A stretch of 6,297 nt of DNA from Gammaproteobacteria bacterium. Its GTDB lineage: Bacteria > Pseudomonadota > Gammaproteobacteria > Pseudomonadales > Azotimanducaceae. The notes beneath the pieces are model-generated. The model did no database searches, was not told the origin of the DNA, and worked only from the letters and a program-made list of their open reading frames with translations. The stretch covers positions 1 through 6,297 of the forward strand of contig JAUILW010000203.1 of assembly GCA_030432795.1 (NCBI GenBank). The letters are read 5' to 3'. This document shows, in pieces, positions 1-6,168 of the stretch (position 1 is the stretch's first letter; every line of letters starts with the position of its first letter). A program made the position numbers and the translations under genes.

Positions 1-476
1 ACTCGTGTTTGGTTGATGCCGTTGGAATAAGGCCGTTTCAGCGCGTAACAGAGCTTGCCGTCGTTGGCGACAGAGAGGCGGTCGATGGCGAGGGGAGGTC
101 TGGCGACATAGCGGCAGAGGCGTTCGAGCGTCTGACGTTCGTGCGGCTGACAGGAGACGGCGGCATTGAGGGAGAAGCCGTCGCGGGCGACGGTGAAGGG
201 CTTCGGTGAGGGAGAGGCAGGCTCCATTCCCGGTTGCCTCAGTGTGAGGGTCTTACGGCCGGCGTGGGGGCCGGTGGCGATGCGGTACTGCCCAGAGGCG
301 GCGGAGAGCTGGTCGAGGCCTCCGTCGAGGGGAAGGTCGAGGTAGGGCTGATCAACATCCTCAACGAGCAGGCCCTCGCGCAGAAGCTGTCGGGTGATGC
401 GCTGGATGATGCGGTCCATCAGATGCTGCATCTCCTCGATGGAGGGTGCGGCGCTCCGGGAATCCGGCTGCGCGAT
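1..476 (-). pseudogene. IS91/ISCR-like transposase remnant (C-terminal part, truncated)
   Basis: The minus frame is open from an in-frame TAG at 477-479 to the left edge, and the product continues beyond the window. Its translation matches the C-terminal half of IS91-family (Y2_Tnp-type) rolling-circle transposases. A helical segment reads RIIQRITRQLLREGLL, then GFSLNAAV (nt 156-179), LCRYVARPPLA (about nt 87-119), and ALKRPYSNG (nt 18-44). In this family the tyrosine of CRYVARPP (codon 108-110) aligns with the catalytic tyrosine. The position of the first tyrosine of a YxxxY pair appears to be another residue, as in single-tyrosine ISCR-like members. The zinc-binding N-terminus and the HUH (HxH) motif normally precede this part and are absent, because pyrC ends only 6 bases upstream. 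The first in-frame ATG codons are at 431-429 and 419-417, but neither restores a complete enzyme. It is therefore most likely a dead fragment. What remains beyond position 1, including any oriIS end, cannot be seen. Confidence 0.8.
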
Positions 477-482
477 CTAGCG

Positions 483-1517
483 TCAGCCGTGAACCATCCA
501 GGTTAGTGTCTGCCCTGCCATGAACGGCACGATGGTCTCGCCGAGGTAGGGGTAGTCGGCGGGCACCTGCCATTCGCGACGCTCCAGCCGTATCGACTGC
601 TGGTTTCTCGGCAGCCCGTAGAAATCCGGTCCGTGGTTGCTTGCGAAGCCTTCGAGCGCCTCCAGCCTGCCGGCGGCATCGAAGGCTTCAGCGTACAATT
701 CCATGGCGGTGGGAGCGCTGAACACACCGGCGCATCCACAGGCATGCTCTTTGGTGGACCGGCTGTGTGGTGCGCTGTCGGTGCCGAGAAAGAACTTCGG
801 GTTGCCAGACGTGGCCGCGTCGACCAGCGCTTGCCGGTGTCGTTCTCGTTTCAGCACCGGCAGGCAGTAGTTGTGGGGGCGTACCCCTCCCACAAGCATA
901 TCGTTGCGATTGAGCAGCAAGTGATGGGCGGTGATGGTGGCGCCGACGTTGGCCGGAGCGGCCGTCACGAACGCGGCGGCTTCGGCGGTGGTGATGTGTT
1001 CGAACACGACTCTGAGCGCGGGGAAGCGCGCCAGCAGCGGCGTGAGGACTTCGTCGATGAACACCGCCTCGCGGTCGAAGATATCGATATGCGCGTGGGT
1101 CACCTCGCCGTGCACCAGCAGCGGCAGCCCGACGCGCTCCATGGCTGCCAGTGTTTGCGTGCACTTGTCTAGATCCGTCACGCCCGACTGGGAGTTGGTG
1201 GTGGCGCCTGCGGGGTAGAGTTTGACGCCGAAAATCTGGCCGCTGTCCTGCGCGCGCGTGATTTCCTCCGGCGGGGTATTGTCCGTCAGGTACAGCGTCA
1301 TCAGCGGCTCGAATTCTGCGCCTATCGGCACCGCATCTATGATGCGCTGCCGATAGGCAAGTGCCTGCTCGGTGGTGGCCACTGGCGGGTTCAGGTTCGG
1401 CATGATGATGGCGCGGCGGAACTGGCGGGCGGTGAAAGGTACCACTTGTGCCAGGGCAGCGCCGTCGCGTACATGCAGGTGCCAGTCGTCCGGTTTGGTC
1501 AGGGTGATGGTGTCCAC
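483..1517 (-). CDS. pyrC: Dihydroorotase, class II (PyrC)
   Basis: This cytoplasmic zinc enzyme reversibly cyclises N-carbamoyl-L-aspartate to dihydroorotate, the third step of de novo pyrimidine synthesis. The 344-residue product is close to E. coli PyrC (about 348). All metal and substrate motifs of the class are present: H13 and H15 in DWHLHVRDG, the asparagine of MPNLNPP near residue 41, K99 in VKLYPAGATTNS (the lysine carboxylated to bridge the metals), H136 in LLVHGEV, H174 in FEHIT, and D247 and H251 in GTDSAPH. All sit about three residues before their E. coli counterparts. The start is a GTG at 1517-1515 giving MDTITLTKPDDWHLH, the expected N-terminus. Only a weak purine stretch (GAAAGA) precedes it, so translation initiation may be modest. 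The C-terminus ends naturally after GQTLTWMVHG. It is divergent from the Sua5 gene and followed directly by the transposase remnant. I see no clear pyrimidine-responsive leader hairpin. Confidence 0.97.
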   Translation of the reverse strand: MDTITLTKPDDWHLHVRDGAALAQVVPFTARQFRRAIIMPNLNPPVATTEQALAYRQRIIDAVPIGAEFEPLMTLYLTDNTPPEEITRAQDSGQIFGVKLYPAGATTNSQSGVTDLDKCTQTLAAMERVGLPLLVHGEVTHAHIDIFDREAVFIDEVLTPLLARFPALRVVFEHITTAEAAAFVTAAPANVGATITAHHLLLNRNDMLVGGVRPHNYCLPVLKRERHRQALVDAATSGNPKFFLGTDSAPHSRSTKEHACGCAGVFSAPTAMELYAEAFDAAGRLEALEGFASNHGPDFYGLPRNQQSIRLERREWQVPADYPYLGETIVPFMAGQTLTWMVHG

Positions 1518-1617
1518 GGTCTTTCAGGGCTGTGCTGTTGGCGGAGTGCGCATATTACCTGCAAATACCACCCGCAAGTGGATATGCTCGCGCTGCAATG
1601 ATCGAGTGGATCAGGGT
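1518..1617. promoter_or_regulatory. Divergent pyrC / sua5 intergenic region
   Basis: These 100 bp must hold the promoters of both outward-facing genes unless the genes are read from further away. A separated inverted repeat is visible, GCATAT at 1550-1555 and ATATGC at 1582-1587, with a smaller CCAC/GTGG dyad (1568-1571 and 1578-1581) between its arms. Reading leftward, a TTGCGG followed by 17 bp and TATGCG is a poor -35/-10 candidate. I found no convincing sigma-70 promoter in the rightward direction. The regulatory role is inferred from gene layout only. Confidence 0.35.
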
Positions 1618-2565
1618 ATGAGCGGTACAAACATCGACAGCGCGGTGGGTCTGCTGCGCGCTGGCGAGCTGGTGGTGATCCCCACGGAAACGGTCTACGG
1701 GCTCGCGGCGGATGCGCAGAACCCGCAGGCCGTGACGCGCATCTTTGCGCTGAAGGGGCGGCCGTCGAACCGCCCGCTGATCGTGCACATCGCTGGCCCC
1801 GAGCATCTCGATGCCTGGGCGCGCGACATTCCCGACTACGCGCGGCAGCTCGCCGAAGCCTTCTGGCCGGGACCCGTAAGCCTGGTATTGCCGCGCTCCG
1901 CACGGGTGCCGGACGCGGTGACTGGCGGCCAGGATACGGTTGCCCTCCGGGTGCCCGAGCACCCGCTTGCGCTTGCGTTGCTTACTGCTTTCGACGGTGG
2001 CCTGGCAGCGCCGTCTGCCAACCGTTACGGGCGCATCAGCCCGACGACCCCCGACCACGTACGCGGCCAGTTTGGCGAGCAGACGCCCATGATCCTTGAA
2101 GGTGGGGCATGCGTGGGTGGTATCGAATCCACCATCGTCGGCTGCCTGCGGGCGAACCCGGTAATTCTGCGGCCGGGTCTGATCGGCGCCGATGCCATCG
2201 CCGCGGTCACCGGCCTCGACGTTATTCTCAGCACCAGTGCGACGCCCGAGTTGCGCACCGCCGGACAGGATACGTCGCACTACGCACCGACGACGCGGAC
2301 CGTCATGGTTCCGGCTGGTGACGAGGCATCCTGGCCCGATGGACCTGGCGAGCGGATCGGCTACCTTGGTTTCAACCCGCCGGCCGGTCCGGTAGCGGTC
2401 GACGTCCGGCTACCGAACGATCCGGCAGGCGCTGCCCAGCGGTTGTATGCGGAGTTGCATCGTCTGGACGCCCGACAGCTCGATATGATCGTCGTCGAAT
2501 CGCCGCCCGCGGGCGATGCATGGCTGGGTGTGCGCGACCGTCTTCGGCGTGCAGCCGCCGGTTAG
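1618..2565 (+). CDS. L-threonylcarbamoyladenylate synthase, Sua5/YrdC/YwlC family
   Basis: The enzyme uses threonine, bicarbonate and ATP to make threonylcarbamoyl-AMP, the activated intermediate for the t6A37 modification of ANN-decoding tRNAs. It acts in the cytosol with the TsaD complex. The YrdC-type catalytic domain covers about residues 5-200. It shows GELVVIPTETVYGLAADA (16-33), KGRPSNRPLIVHI (46-58), FWPGPVSLVLPR (82-93), DTVALRVP (106-113), the nucleotide-site LAAPSANRYGRISPT (129-143) and GGIESTIV (167-174). A linker ending DTSHYAP (218-224) leads to a second domain (about 225-315). This makes it the long Sua5 type rather than the roughly 190-residue TsaC type. I place the start at ATG 1618 because conserved family sequence begins just after it; the frame is open further upstream, into the pyrC coding region. 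An in-frame GTG at 1606 is an alternative, and the ribosome-binding site (CAGGG) is weak. It converges with the PepSY gene, 11 bp apart. Confidence 0.94.
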   Translation: MSGTNIDSAVGLLRAGELVVIPTETVYGLAADAQNPQAVTRIFALKGRPSNRPLIVHIAGPEHLDAWARDIPDYARQLAEAFWPGPVSLVLPRSARVPDAVTGGQDTVALRVPEHPLALALLTAFDGGLAAPSANRYGRISPTTPDHVRGQFGEQTPMILEGGACVGGIESTIVGCLRANPVILRPGLIGADAIAAVTGLDVILSTSATPELRTAGQDTSHYAPTTRTVMVPAGDEASWPDGPGERIGYLGFNPPAGPVAVDVRLPNDPAGAAQRLYAELHRLDARQLDMIVVESPPAGDAWLGVRDRLRRAAAG

Positions 2566-2571
2566 CGGCTG
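2552..2571. terminator. Hairpin over the sua5 stop codon between convergent genes
   Basis: CAGCCGC (2552-2558) and GCGGCTG (2565-2571) form a perfect 7-bp GC-rich stem with a 6-base loop (CGGTTA). The TAG stop of the Sua5 gene (2563-2565) lies in the loop and the first base of the right arm. No T-run follows on either strand, so this is not a canonical intrinsic terminator. It sits where transcripts from two convergent genes must end, so a weak bidirectional stop or an mRNA 3'-end stabiliser is plausible but unproven. Confidence 0.35.
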
Positions 2572-2576
2572 GATGA

Positions 2577-3113
2577 TCAGAACGCCAGCAGGAGTGCGAC
2601 GATCAGCCCCCCTAAGGCGGTGACCGCGGAGGTGGTGCGCAGCTGCGTTGACGCCAGGCCCAGCCAGAGCCCGGAAATCAGAATGAACATCAACGCTGCC
2701 GCCATGAATTTCTGAAACTCCTTGAACGCGCCTGGTCCATGTCCCTTGTGCAGCTCGATGAGGCGGCTGATGAGGTTTGGCGTCGCTTTGCGTATCGCGA
2801 GCGCCCCGGCGCCAGCATCGAGCTCGTAGAACACCCGGGACGTAGGCCGTGTGATCAGGGTGGTGCTGTTGATCTTCAGATATTCGAAGTCGAATTCAGG
2901 GTCTATCTGGCGGAGAAGCTCGCGCACGTCTGCTTCCAGGGTTGGGCTCTGACTGTCGATAGACGTGTTTGCTGGTAGCGTGACGGGGGTGCGTACCACG
3001 TCCCCCTTCTGACCGATCAGGTACGCGCCGCCGGACAGCGCCATGAGCAGCAGCACGGGCGCAAAGAACGCTGCCGCTACGAGATGGGCTTTCACCAGGA
3101 AACTTCGCTTCAT
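2577..3113 (-). CDS. PepSY-type inner-membrane protein paired with siderophore receptor
   Basis: This 178-residue protein is probably in the inner membrane. Its first hydrophobic segment is at about 8-34 (MKRSFLVKAH then a long apolar run), followed by a loop of about 100 residues that is probably periplasmic. Two closely spaced hydrophobic segments follow at about 136-156 and 163-178. The stretch ELHKGHGPGAFKEFQKF (120-136) before the second segment resembles short PepSY-associated transmembrane proteins. H122 and H125, with H10 near the first segment, could be haem or metal ligands, as proposed for larger PepSY_TM ferric-siderophore reductases. That role is inferred here. The ATG at 3113-3111 lies 9 bp after the receptor stop, and a GAGAG ribosome-binding site overlaps that stop, so the two genes are almost certainly cotranscribed and translationally linked. 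It would then share the Fur control upstream of the receptor. It could instead be only a structural accessory of iron uptake. The family call is fairly secure but the exact activity is not. Confidence 0.82.
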   Translation of the reverse strand: MKRSFLVKAHLVAAAFFAPVLLLMALSGGAYLIGQKGDVVRTPVTLPANTSIDSQSPTLEADVRELLRQIDPEFDFEYLKINSTTLITRPTSRVFYELDAGAGALAIRKATPNLISRLIELHKGHGPGAFKEFQKFMAAALMFILISGLWLGLASTQLRTTSAVTALGGLIVALLLAF

Positions 3114-3122
3114 GTTTGACTC

Positions 3123-5249
3123 TCAGATGTCGAAGACCACAGACAGGCGGGCGTTGCGCGGCTCGCCGGTGGAGATGTTGTTGTTACTGTGCGCGTCTGG
3201 GAAATATTCCTCATCGAGCAGGTTCTCCACGTTGAGTTGCAGCCTTACCCGTTCGCTCACCGCCCAGTATGCAGCGGCGTCGACGCGCAGGTAACCCGGG
3301 ACTTTCACGGTATTGTCTTCGCGTACGAAGTAGCGGTCCTGGTGTGTTGCGCCAAAGGCAATGCTCAGCCGCTCCGAGAGGCGGTAGCCACTCCACACGG
3401 AGAACATGTGCCTTGGGGTTTGTGCAGTGACGTTGCCTGAAGCGCCGCCACCATCTGCGCGTTGTACCTCGCCATCGAGGTAGGCGTAGCCTGCGTTGAT
3501 GGTCCAGTCGTCGGTGAGGTTGCCGCTGAGTTGCAACTCAGCGCCTCGTGTTCTCGAGCCTTCGACGACGATCAATCGTGCCGGGTCGGCGGGATCTACG
3601 GAGGTATAGCTTTCCCTGTCCAGCTCGAACAACGCGGCGGTGAAGCTCAGGTCGCGGTTGAGATCCCACTTCAAGCCGATCTCGGAGTTTTCGAAGAATT
3701 GCGGCCGGGTGCTTTCGGCGTCGAGGTTGAGGGTCAGAAACTGTTCTCCCGACCGGGGCAGGAAGGTCTCGCTGTAGCTTGCGTAGAGCGAGATGTTCTC
3801 TGCCGGTTTGTAGATCAAACCCAGCCGGGGGGTAACTTCGCTATCACGCCGGTTGAAGTCGCCGTCAATGCCGTCTGCATCGTCGCGCTCCACGAAGTCG
3901 ACCACTTCGATGTCGAAGGTGTCGTAGCGCAAACCCGCCACGAGCTTGAGTTTACTTGTGAGGTCGATCTGGTCCTGCACGTAGACCGATGTGAATCGCA
4001 CATCGGATTGACGGTTGCGGGAAGTTCTGTCGAACGCAAAGTCGGGAATGTCCAGCGGGTCCACAAAGGGAATGCGCAGCTGATCGTCGCCGTTGGTGGC
4101 GAACACGTTGTCGAAACGGGCGTTGGCGGTCTGCTGGTCGCCGGCCTCCACGCCAATGAGCAACGTATGGTGCAGTGCTCCGGTATCAAACTCACCCACG
4201 AGGTTCGCCTGCACAATGAGGTTTTCGCGGTCGGTCAGGTCACGGTATCCATCCAGTTCGACGTCAGCAAAGACGCCGCCGATCAGCGTTACCGCGTCGC
4301 TGGCGTAGAGATTCTGGTACGCCTTGTCGTAATCCGCGTACTGTACCGTCACGTTGCCCCGCATGCGGGCAGAGAAATCGTGGTCGAGCCTGACGCGTAC
4401 GAGATGGGCCTGAAGCGTTGTCTTGTTTTCTTCGGGGGATCCGAAAAATACCTCGTCGAACCCCTCAAGAGGTTTGTTCGGCCCGCCTGCCACCTGCCGC
4501 GACGGCACGCCGCGATCTACGACTCGATCATCGTTCACATACTCATAGGAAAACATCAGCGTGGATGCATCTGAGACATCCACGGTCATCGTCGGGTTGA
4601 TGGCGTAGCTCTCGCCGTCAAAGGCATCTCGATGATTTTCCAGGTGCTGGTAGTAGCCGTTCAGGCGGAAGGCAACGCGATCGCTCAGGCCCGCATTGCC
4701 GTCCAGCCAGGTGGAGTGGGCGCCGAACGAGTCAACGCTTGCGGTGACCGTTGCGAACTGCTCATCGACTACCGGGCGCTTCTGTACGCGATTGATTACA
4801 CCGCCACCGCCGCCGCGGCCGAATAGCAGGGCGTTCGCACCGCGCAGCACTTCCACCTGAGAAACGTTGTACAGCGGGCGGTAATACTGCACGTCGTCGC
4901 GCATCCCGTCGATGAAGAAGTCTGCGGTGGATTCGATCCCCCGGATGACGATGGCGTCCCGGTGTCCCTCGCCCTGGCTGATGGAGAGCCCCGGCGTGTA
5001 TCGGAGCACGTCGCCGAAGTTCTGGAATGCCTGCGCCTGGATCTGCTGCTCGGTGAGGATCGACAGGCTTTGCGGCACATTGATGATCGGGGTTGGCGTC
5101 TTTACCGAATCCACCTTGTCGAGAGACAGATACTTGCCCCGTACGACGATCTCTTCCATCGACGTCTGTTGCGCGAAGGGGCTGGCGCTCAATCCCAAGG
5201 CAAGAAATGCCGTTGCGGGGTACCGAAAGAGGCTGGTCGGGCGGGGCAT
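3123..5249 (-). CDS. TonB-dependent siderophore receptor (catecholate-type)
   Basis: This outer-membrane gated channel imports a ferric siderophore using TonB-ExbB-ExbD energy. The 708-residue product starts with a signal peptide (about 1-26, likely cut after SASPFA). Next comes a TonB box, MEEIVVRGK (31-39). The plug domain (about 48-165) carries TPTPIINVPQSLSILT, RYTPGLSISQGEGHRD, VIRGIESTADFFIDGMRDD, NVSQVEVLRGANALLFGRG, and a GGGGGVINRV glycine run (146-155). The rest is a 22-strand-type barrel ending in the family motif LNVENLLDEEYF. The SQGEGHRD to GGGGGVINRV region resembles Fiu-like catecholate receptors, but the ligand cannot be assigned from sequence alone. The final residues are VVFDI, without the usual terminal aromatic. 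The ATG at 5249-5247 is preceded by AGGAA at 5259-5255, a good ribosome-binding site. It is the first gene of an operon with the PepSY protein, and a Fur-type site lies upstream. Confidence 0.95.
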   Translation of the reverse strand: MPRPTSLFRYPATAFLALGLSASPFAQQTSMEEIVVRGKYLSLDKVDSVKTPTPIINVPQSLSILTEQQIQAQAFQNFGDVLRYTPGLSISQGEGHRDAIVIRGIESTADFFIDGMRDDVQYYRPLYNVSQVEVLRGANALLFGRGGGGGVINRVQKRPVVDEQFATVTASVDSFGAHSTWLDGNAGLSDRVAFRLNGYYQHLENHRDAFDGESYAINPTMTVDVSDASTLMFSYEYVNDDRVVDRGVPSRQVAGGPNKPLEGFDEVFFGSPEENKTTLQAHLVRVRLDHDFSARMRGNVTVQYADYDKAYQNLYASDAVTLIGGVFADVELDGYRDLTDRENLIVQANLVGEFDTGALHHTLLIGVEAGDQQTANARFDNVFATNGDDQLRIPFVDPLDIPDFAFDRTSRNRQSDVRFTSVYVQDQIDLTSKLKLVAGLRYDTFDIEVVDFVERDDADGIDGDFNRRDSEVTPRLGLIYKPAENISLYASYSETFLPRSGEQFLTLNLDAESTRPQFFENSEIGLKWDLNRDLSFTAALFELDRESYTSVDPADPARLIVVEGSRTRGAELQLSGNLTDDWTINAGYAYLDGEVQRADGGGASGNVTAQTPRHMFSVWSGYRLSERLSIAFGATHQDRYFVREDNTVKVPGYLRVDAAAYWAVSERVRLQLNVENLLDEEYFPDAHSNNNISTGEPRNARLSVVFDI

Positions 5250-5254
5250 GTTGG

Positions 5255-5259
5255 TTCCT
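5255..5259 (-). promoter_or_regulatory. Ribosome-binding site of the siderophore receptor
   Basis: AGGAA on the minus strand lies five bases before the ATG at 5249. It is the clearest Shine-Dalgarno sequence in the window and fixes the receptor start. Confidence 0.75.
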
Positions 5260-5274
5260 GTCGCGAGTTGATTG

Positions 5275-5306
5275 ACGAATGCTAATGCTAATGAGAATGA
5301 TTCGCA
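5275..5306 (-). promoter_or_regulatory. Fur-type iron box (hexamer array)
   Basis: On the plus strand four consecutive hexamers read ACGAAT (5275), GCTAAT (5281), GCTAAT (5287) and GAGAAT (5293), followed by an inverted ATTCGC (5300-5305). The 15-mer TGAGAATGATTCGCA (5292-5306) matches the known 7-1-7 Fur consensus TGATAATnATTATCA at 11 of 14 defined positions. The extra direct hexamers fit side-by-side binding of more than one Fur dimer. It lies about 26-57 bp upstream of the receptor start and overlaps the candidate promoter, the arrangement expected for repression by iron-loaded Fur. Confidence 0.8.
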
Positions 5307-5307
5307 A
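5279..5307 (-). promoter_or_regulatory. Candidate sigma-70 promoter of the receptor operon
   Basis: On the minus strand a -35-like TTGCGA (5307-5302) is separated by exactly 17 bp from a -10-like TAGCAT (5284-5279). Each matches its consensus at four of six positions. Transcription would begin about 20 bp before the receptor ATG region and be blocked by protein on the overlapping Fur site. The match is moderate, so the exact start is uncertain. Confidence 0.45.
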
Positions 5308-5430
5308 CAAAAGAGAACGACGACACCGGTATGTTGGCTCGTATCAGGGCTTTGCTTTGGGCTTCAGTGGGCCTGCGTCAGGCTCGACGGGCTGTTTGGG
5401 TTGTCGGCGCGGTGACGGACGCTGGGGTCG
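5308..5430. other. Intergenic stretch with one small hairpin
   Basis: I see no credible gene between the receptor promoter and the end of the protease gene. The one structure is GGGCCTG (5369-5375) pairing with CAGGCTC (5379-5385) around a 3-base loop, with one G-T wobble. It lies 46-62 bp after the protease stop. No T-run follows in the protease direction, so it is at best a weak terminator. Confidence 0.4.
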
Positions 5431-6168
5431 CTAGTTTGAGGCGCGCGCGCCCGCAAGGGTTGGCAGTACATCGGCAAACCACGCGCAGTTTAGTCCCAGC
5501 GCTTCGTCGATGGTGATATCCCTCGTGGTGTCCAGGCGCGCGGAGTGTACTCCGAGCAGGGTCCAGGGCAGATCGTTGTGCTTGGACTTCTGTGCGTTGC
5601 GCATCACCACTGGCGCGCCACTGGTGCCCCGGTGGGTGCGGGAATCGGTCAGGAAGTAGCCATTGCCCTGGAATCGCATGGCGAATGAAGATGCGGAGAT
5701 GGCATGGCGCACCACGGGTAGATGGTGCAGGTCGTCGTGAAATCCCAAAGGGAAACCGACCACAAGCATGGATGTTCCGATCTCTACAGGATGTGCGCTG
5801 TTGAGAAGATTCTGCGGTGTGAAAGCGCGGAAGTGCGCGGTCTGCGGCAGCCTGCTGCGTTCCAACTCGATGGCTGCAATGTCTATGGCGCCACCGTTGT
5901 CTTCCGCCTGACGCCACAGGCTCAGGCCATCTCGATACAGTGGAATCGAAAAGCGGATCGATTGCGTGAGATTTTGCCGATCGGTATGAAGTTCGATCTC
6001 CACCCGGTCGGGATGATGCTCTGATAGTTCATCTACGAACACATGTCGGCTCGTCACCAGCAGCAAACGAGCGTCGTGCTGGTAGAAGAACCCGGTAGCG
6101 GTGGTAAGAACGTTGTCCCCATGCATCGTTCTGATGCGCGTGGTCGTGAGCAGTAGCGGCTCAATCAA
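5431..6168 (-). CDS. Trypsin/HtrA-like serine protease, no signal peptide or PDZ domain
   Basis: This 245-residue protein has a chymotrypsin-fold catalytic triad in the right order. H42 lies in LLLVTSRHVF, D96 in GAIDIAAIEL (compare DIAV of HtrA proteases), and S183 in TDSRTHRGTSGAPVV, where GTSGAP stands for the usual GNSGG. Other visible blocks are ATGFFY (24-29), HHPDRVEIELHTD (51-63) and VVGFPLGFHDDLHHLPVVRHA (136-156). There is no signal peptide, membrane segment or PDZ domain, so it is probably cytoplasmic and essentially one protease domain. The start is a TTG at 6168-6166. It is supported because that TTG overlaps the stop of the upstream gene as TTGA and because residues 2-14 read as an ordinary first beta strand. 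ATG 6126-6124 (residue 15) is the alternative. The substrate is unknown. The gene forms an operon with the partial gene entering from the right edge. The triad makes the fold call strong, but the biological role is open. Confidence 0.85.
   Translation of the reverse strand: MIEPLLLTTTRIRTMHGDNVLTTATGFFYQHDARLLLVTSRHVFVDELSEHHPDRVEIELHTDRQNLTQSIRFSIPLYRDGLSLWRQAEDNGGAIDIAAIELERSRLPQTAHFRAFTPQNLLNSAHPVEIGTSMLVVGFPLGFHDDLHHLPVVRHAISASSFAMRFQGNGYFLTDSRTHRGTSGAPVVMRNAQKSKHNDLPWTLLGVHSARLDTTRDITIDEALGLNCAWFADVLPTLAGARASN

Noticed and set aside
234..506. Plus-strand open frame of 90 codons at the left end
   Set aside because: It is antisense to the transposase remnant and runs into the pyrC 3' end. 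Its composition is a GC-driven shadow with no recognisable motif.
1372..1617. N-terminal extension of the Sua5 frame
   Set aside because: The extra 82 codons run through pyrC coding sequence and the intergenic region, with no family similarity. Conserved Sua5 sequence starts just after ATG 1618.
1555..2280. Minus-strand open frame of 241 codons
   Set aside because: It is antisense to the Sua5 gene, whose signature motifs are intact, and shows no domain of its own.
3462..4574. Plus-strand open frame of 370 codons
   Set aside because: It is wholly antisense to the TonB-dependent receptor, whose frame carries clear family motifs. Long antisense frames are common in GC-rich genes.
5281..5292. 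Tandem GCTAAT as a microsatellite or phase-variation tract
   Set aside because: There are only two exact copies, and they fit the neighbouring Fur hexamer pattern better.
5441..5452. Alternating GC run near the protease C-terminus
   Set aside because: It is only about ten bases and is explained by Arg/Ala codons in the protease.
5331..5516. Short plus-strand frame starting in the receptor/protease gap
   Set aside because: It has no ribosome-binding site, overlaps the protease end in antisense, and has arginine-rich shadow composition.
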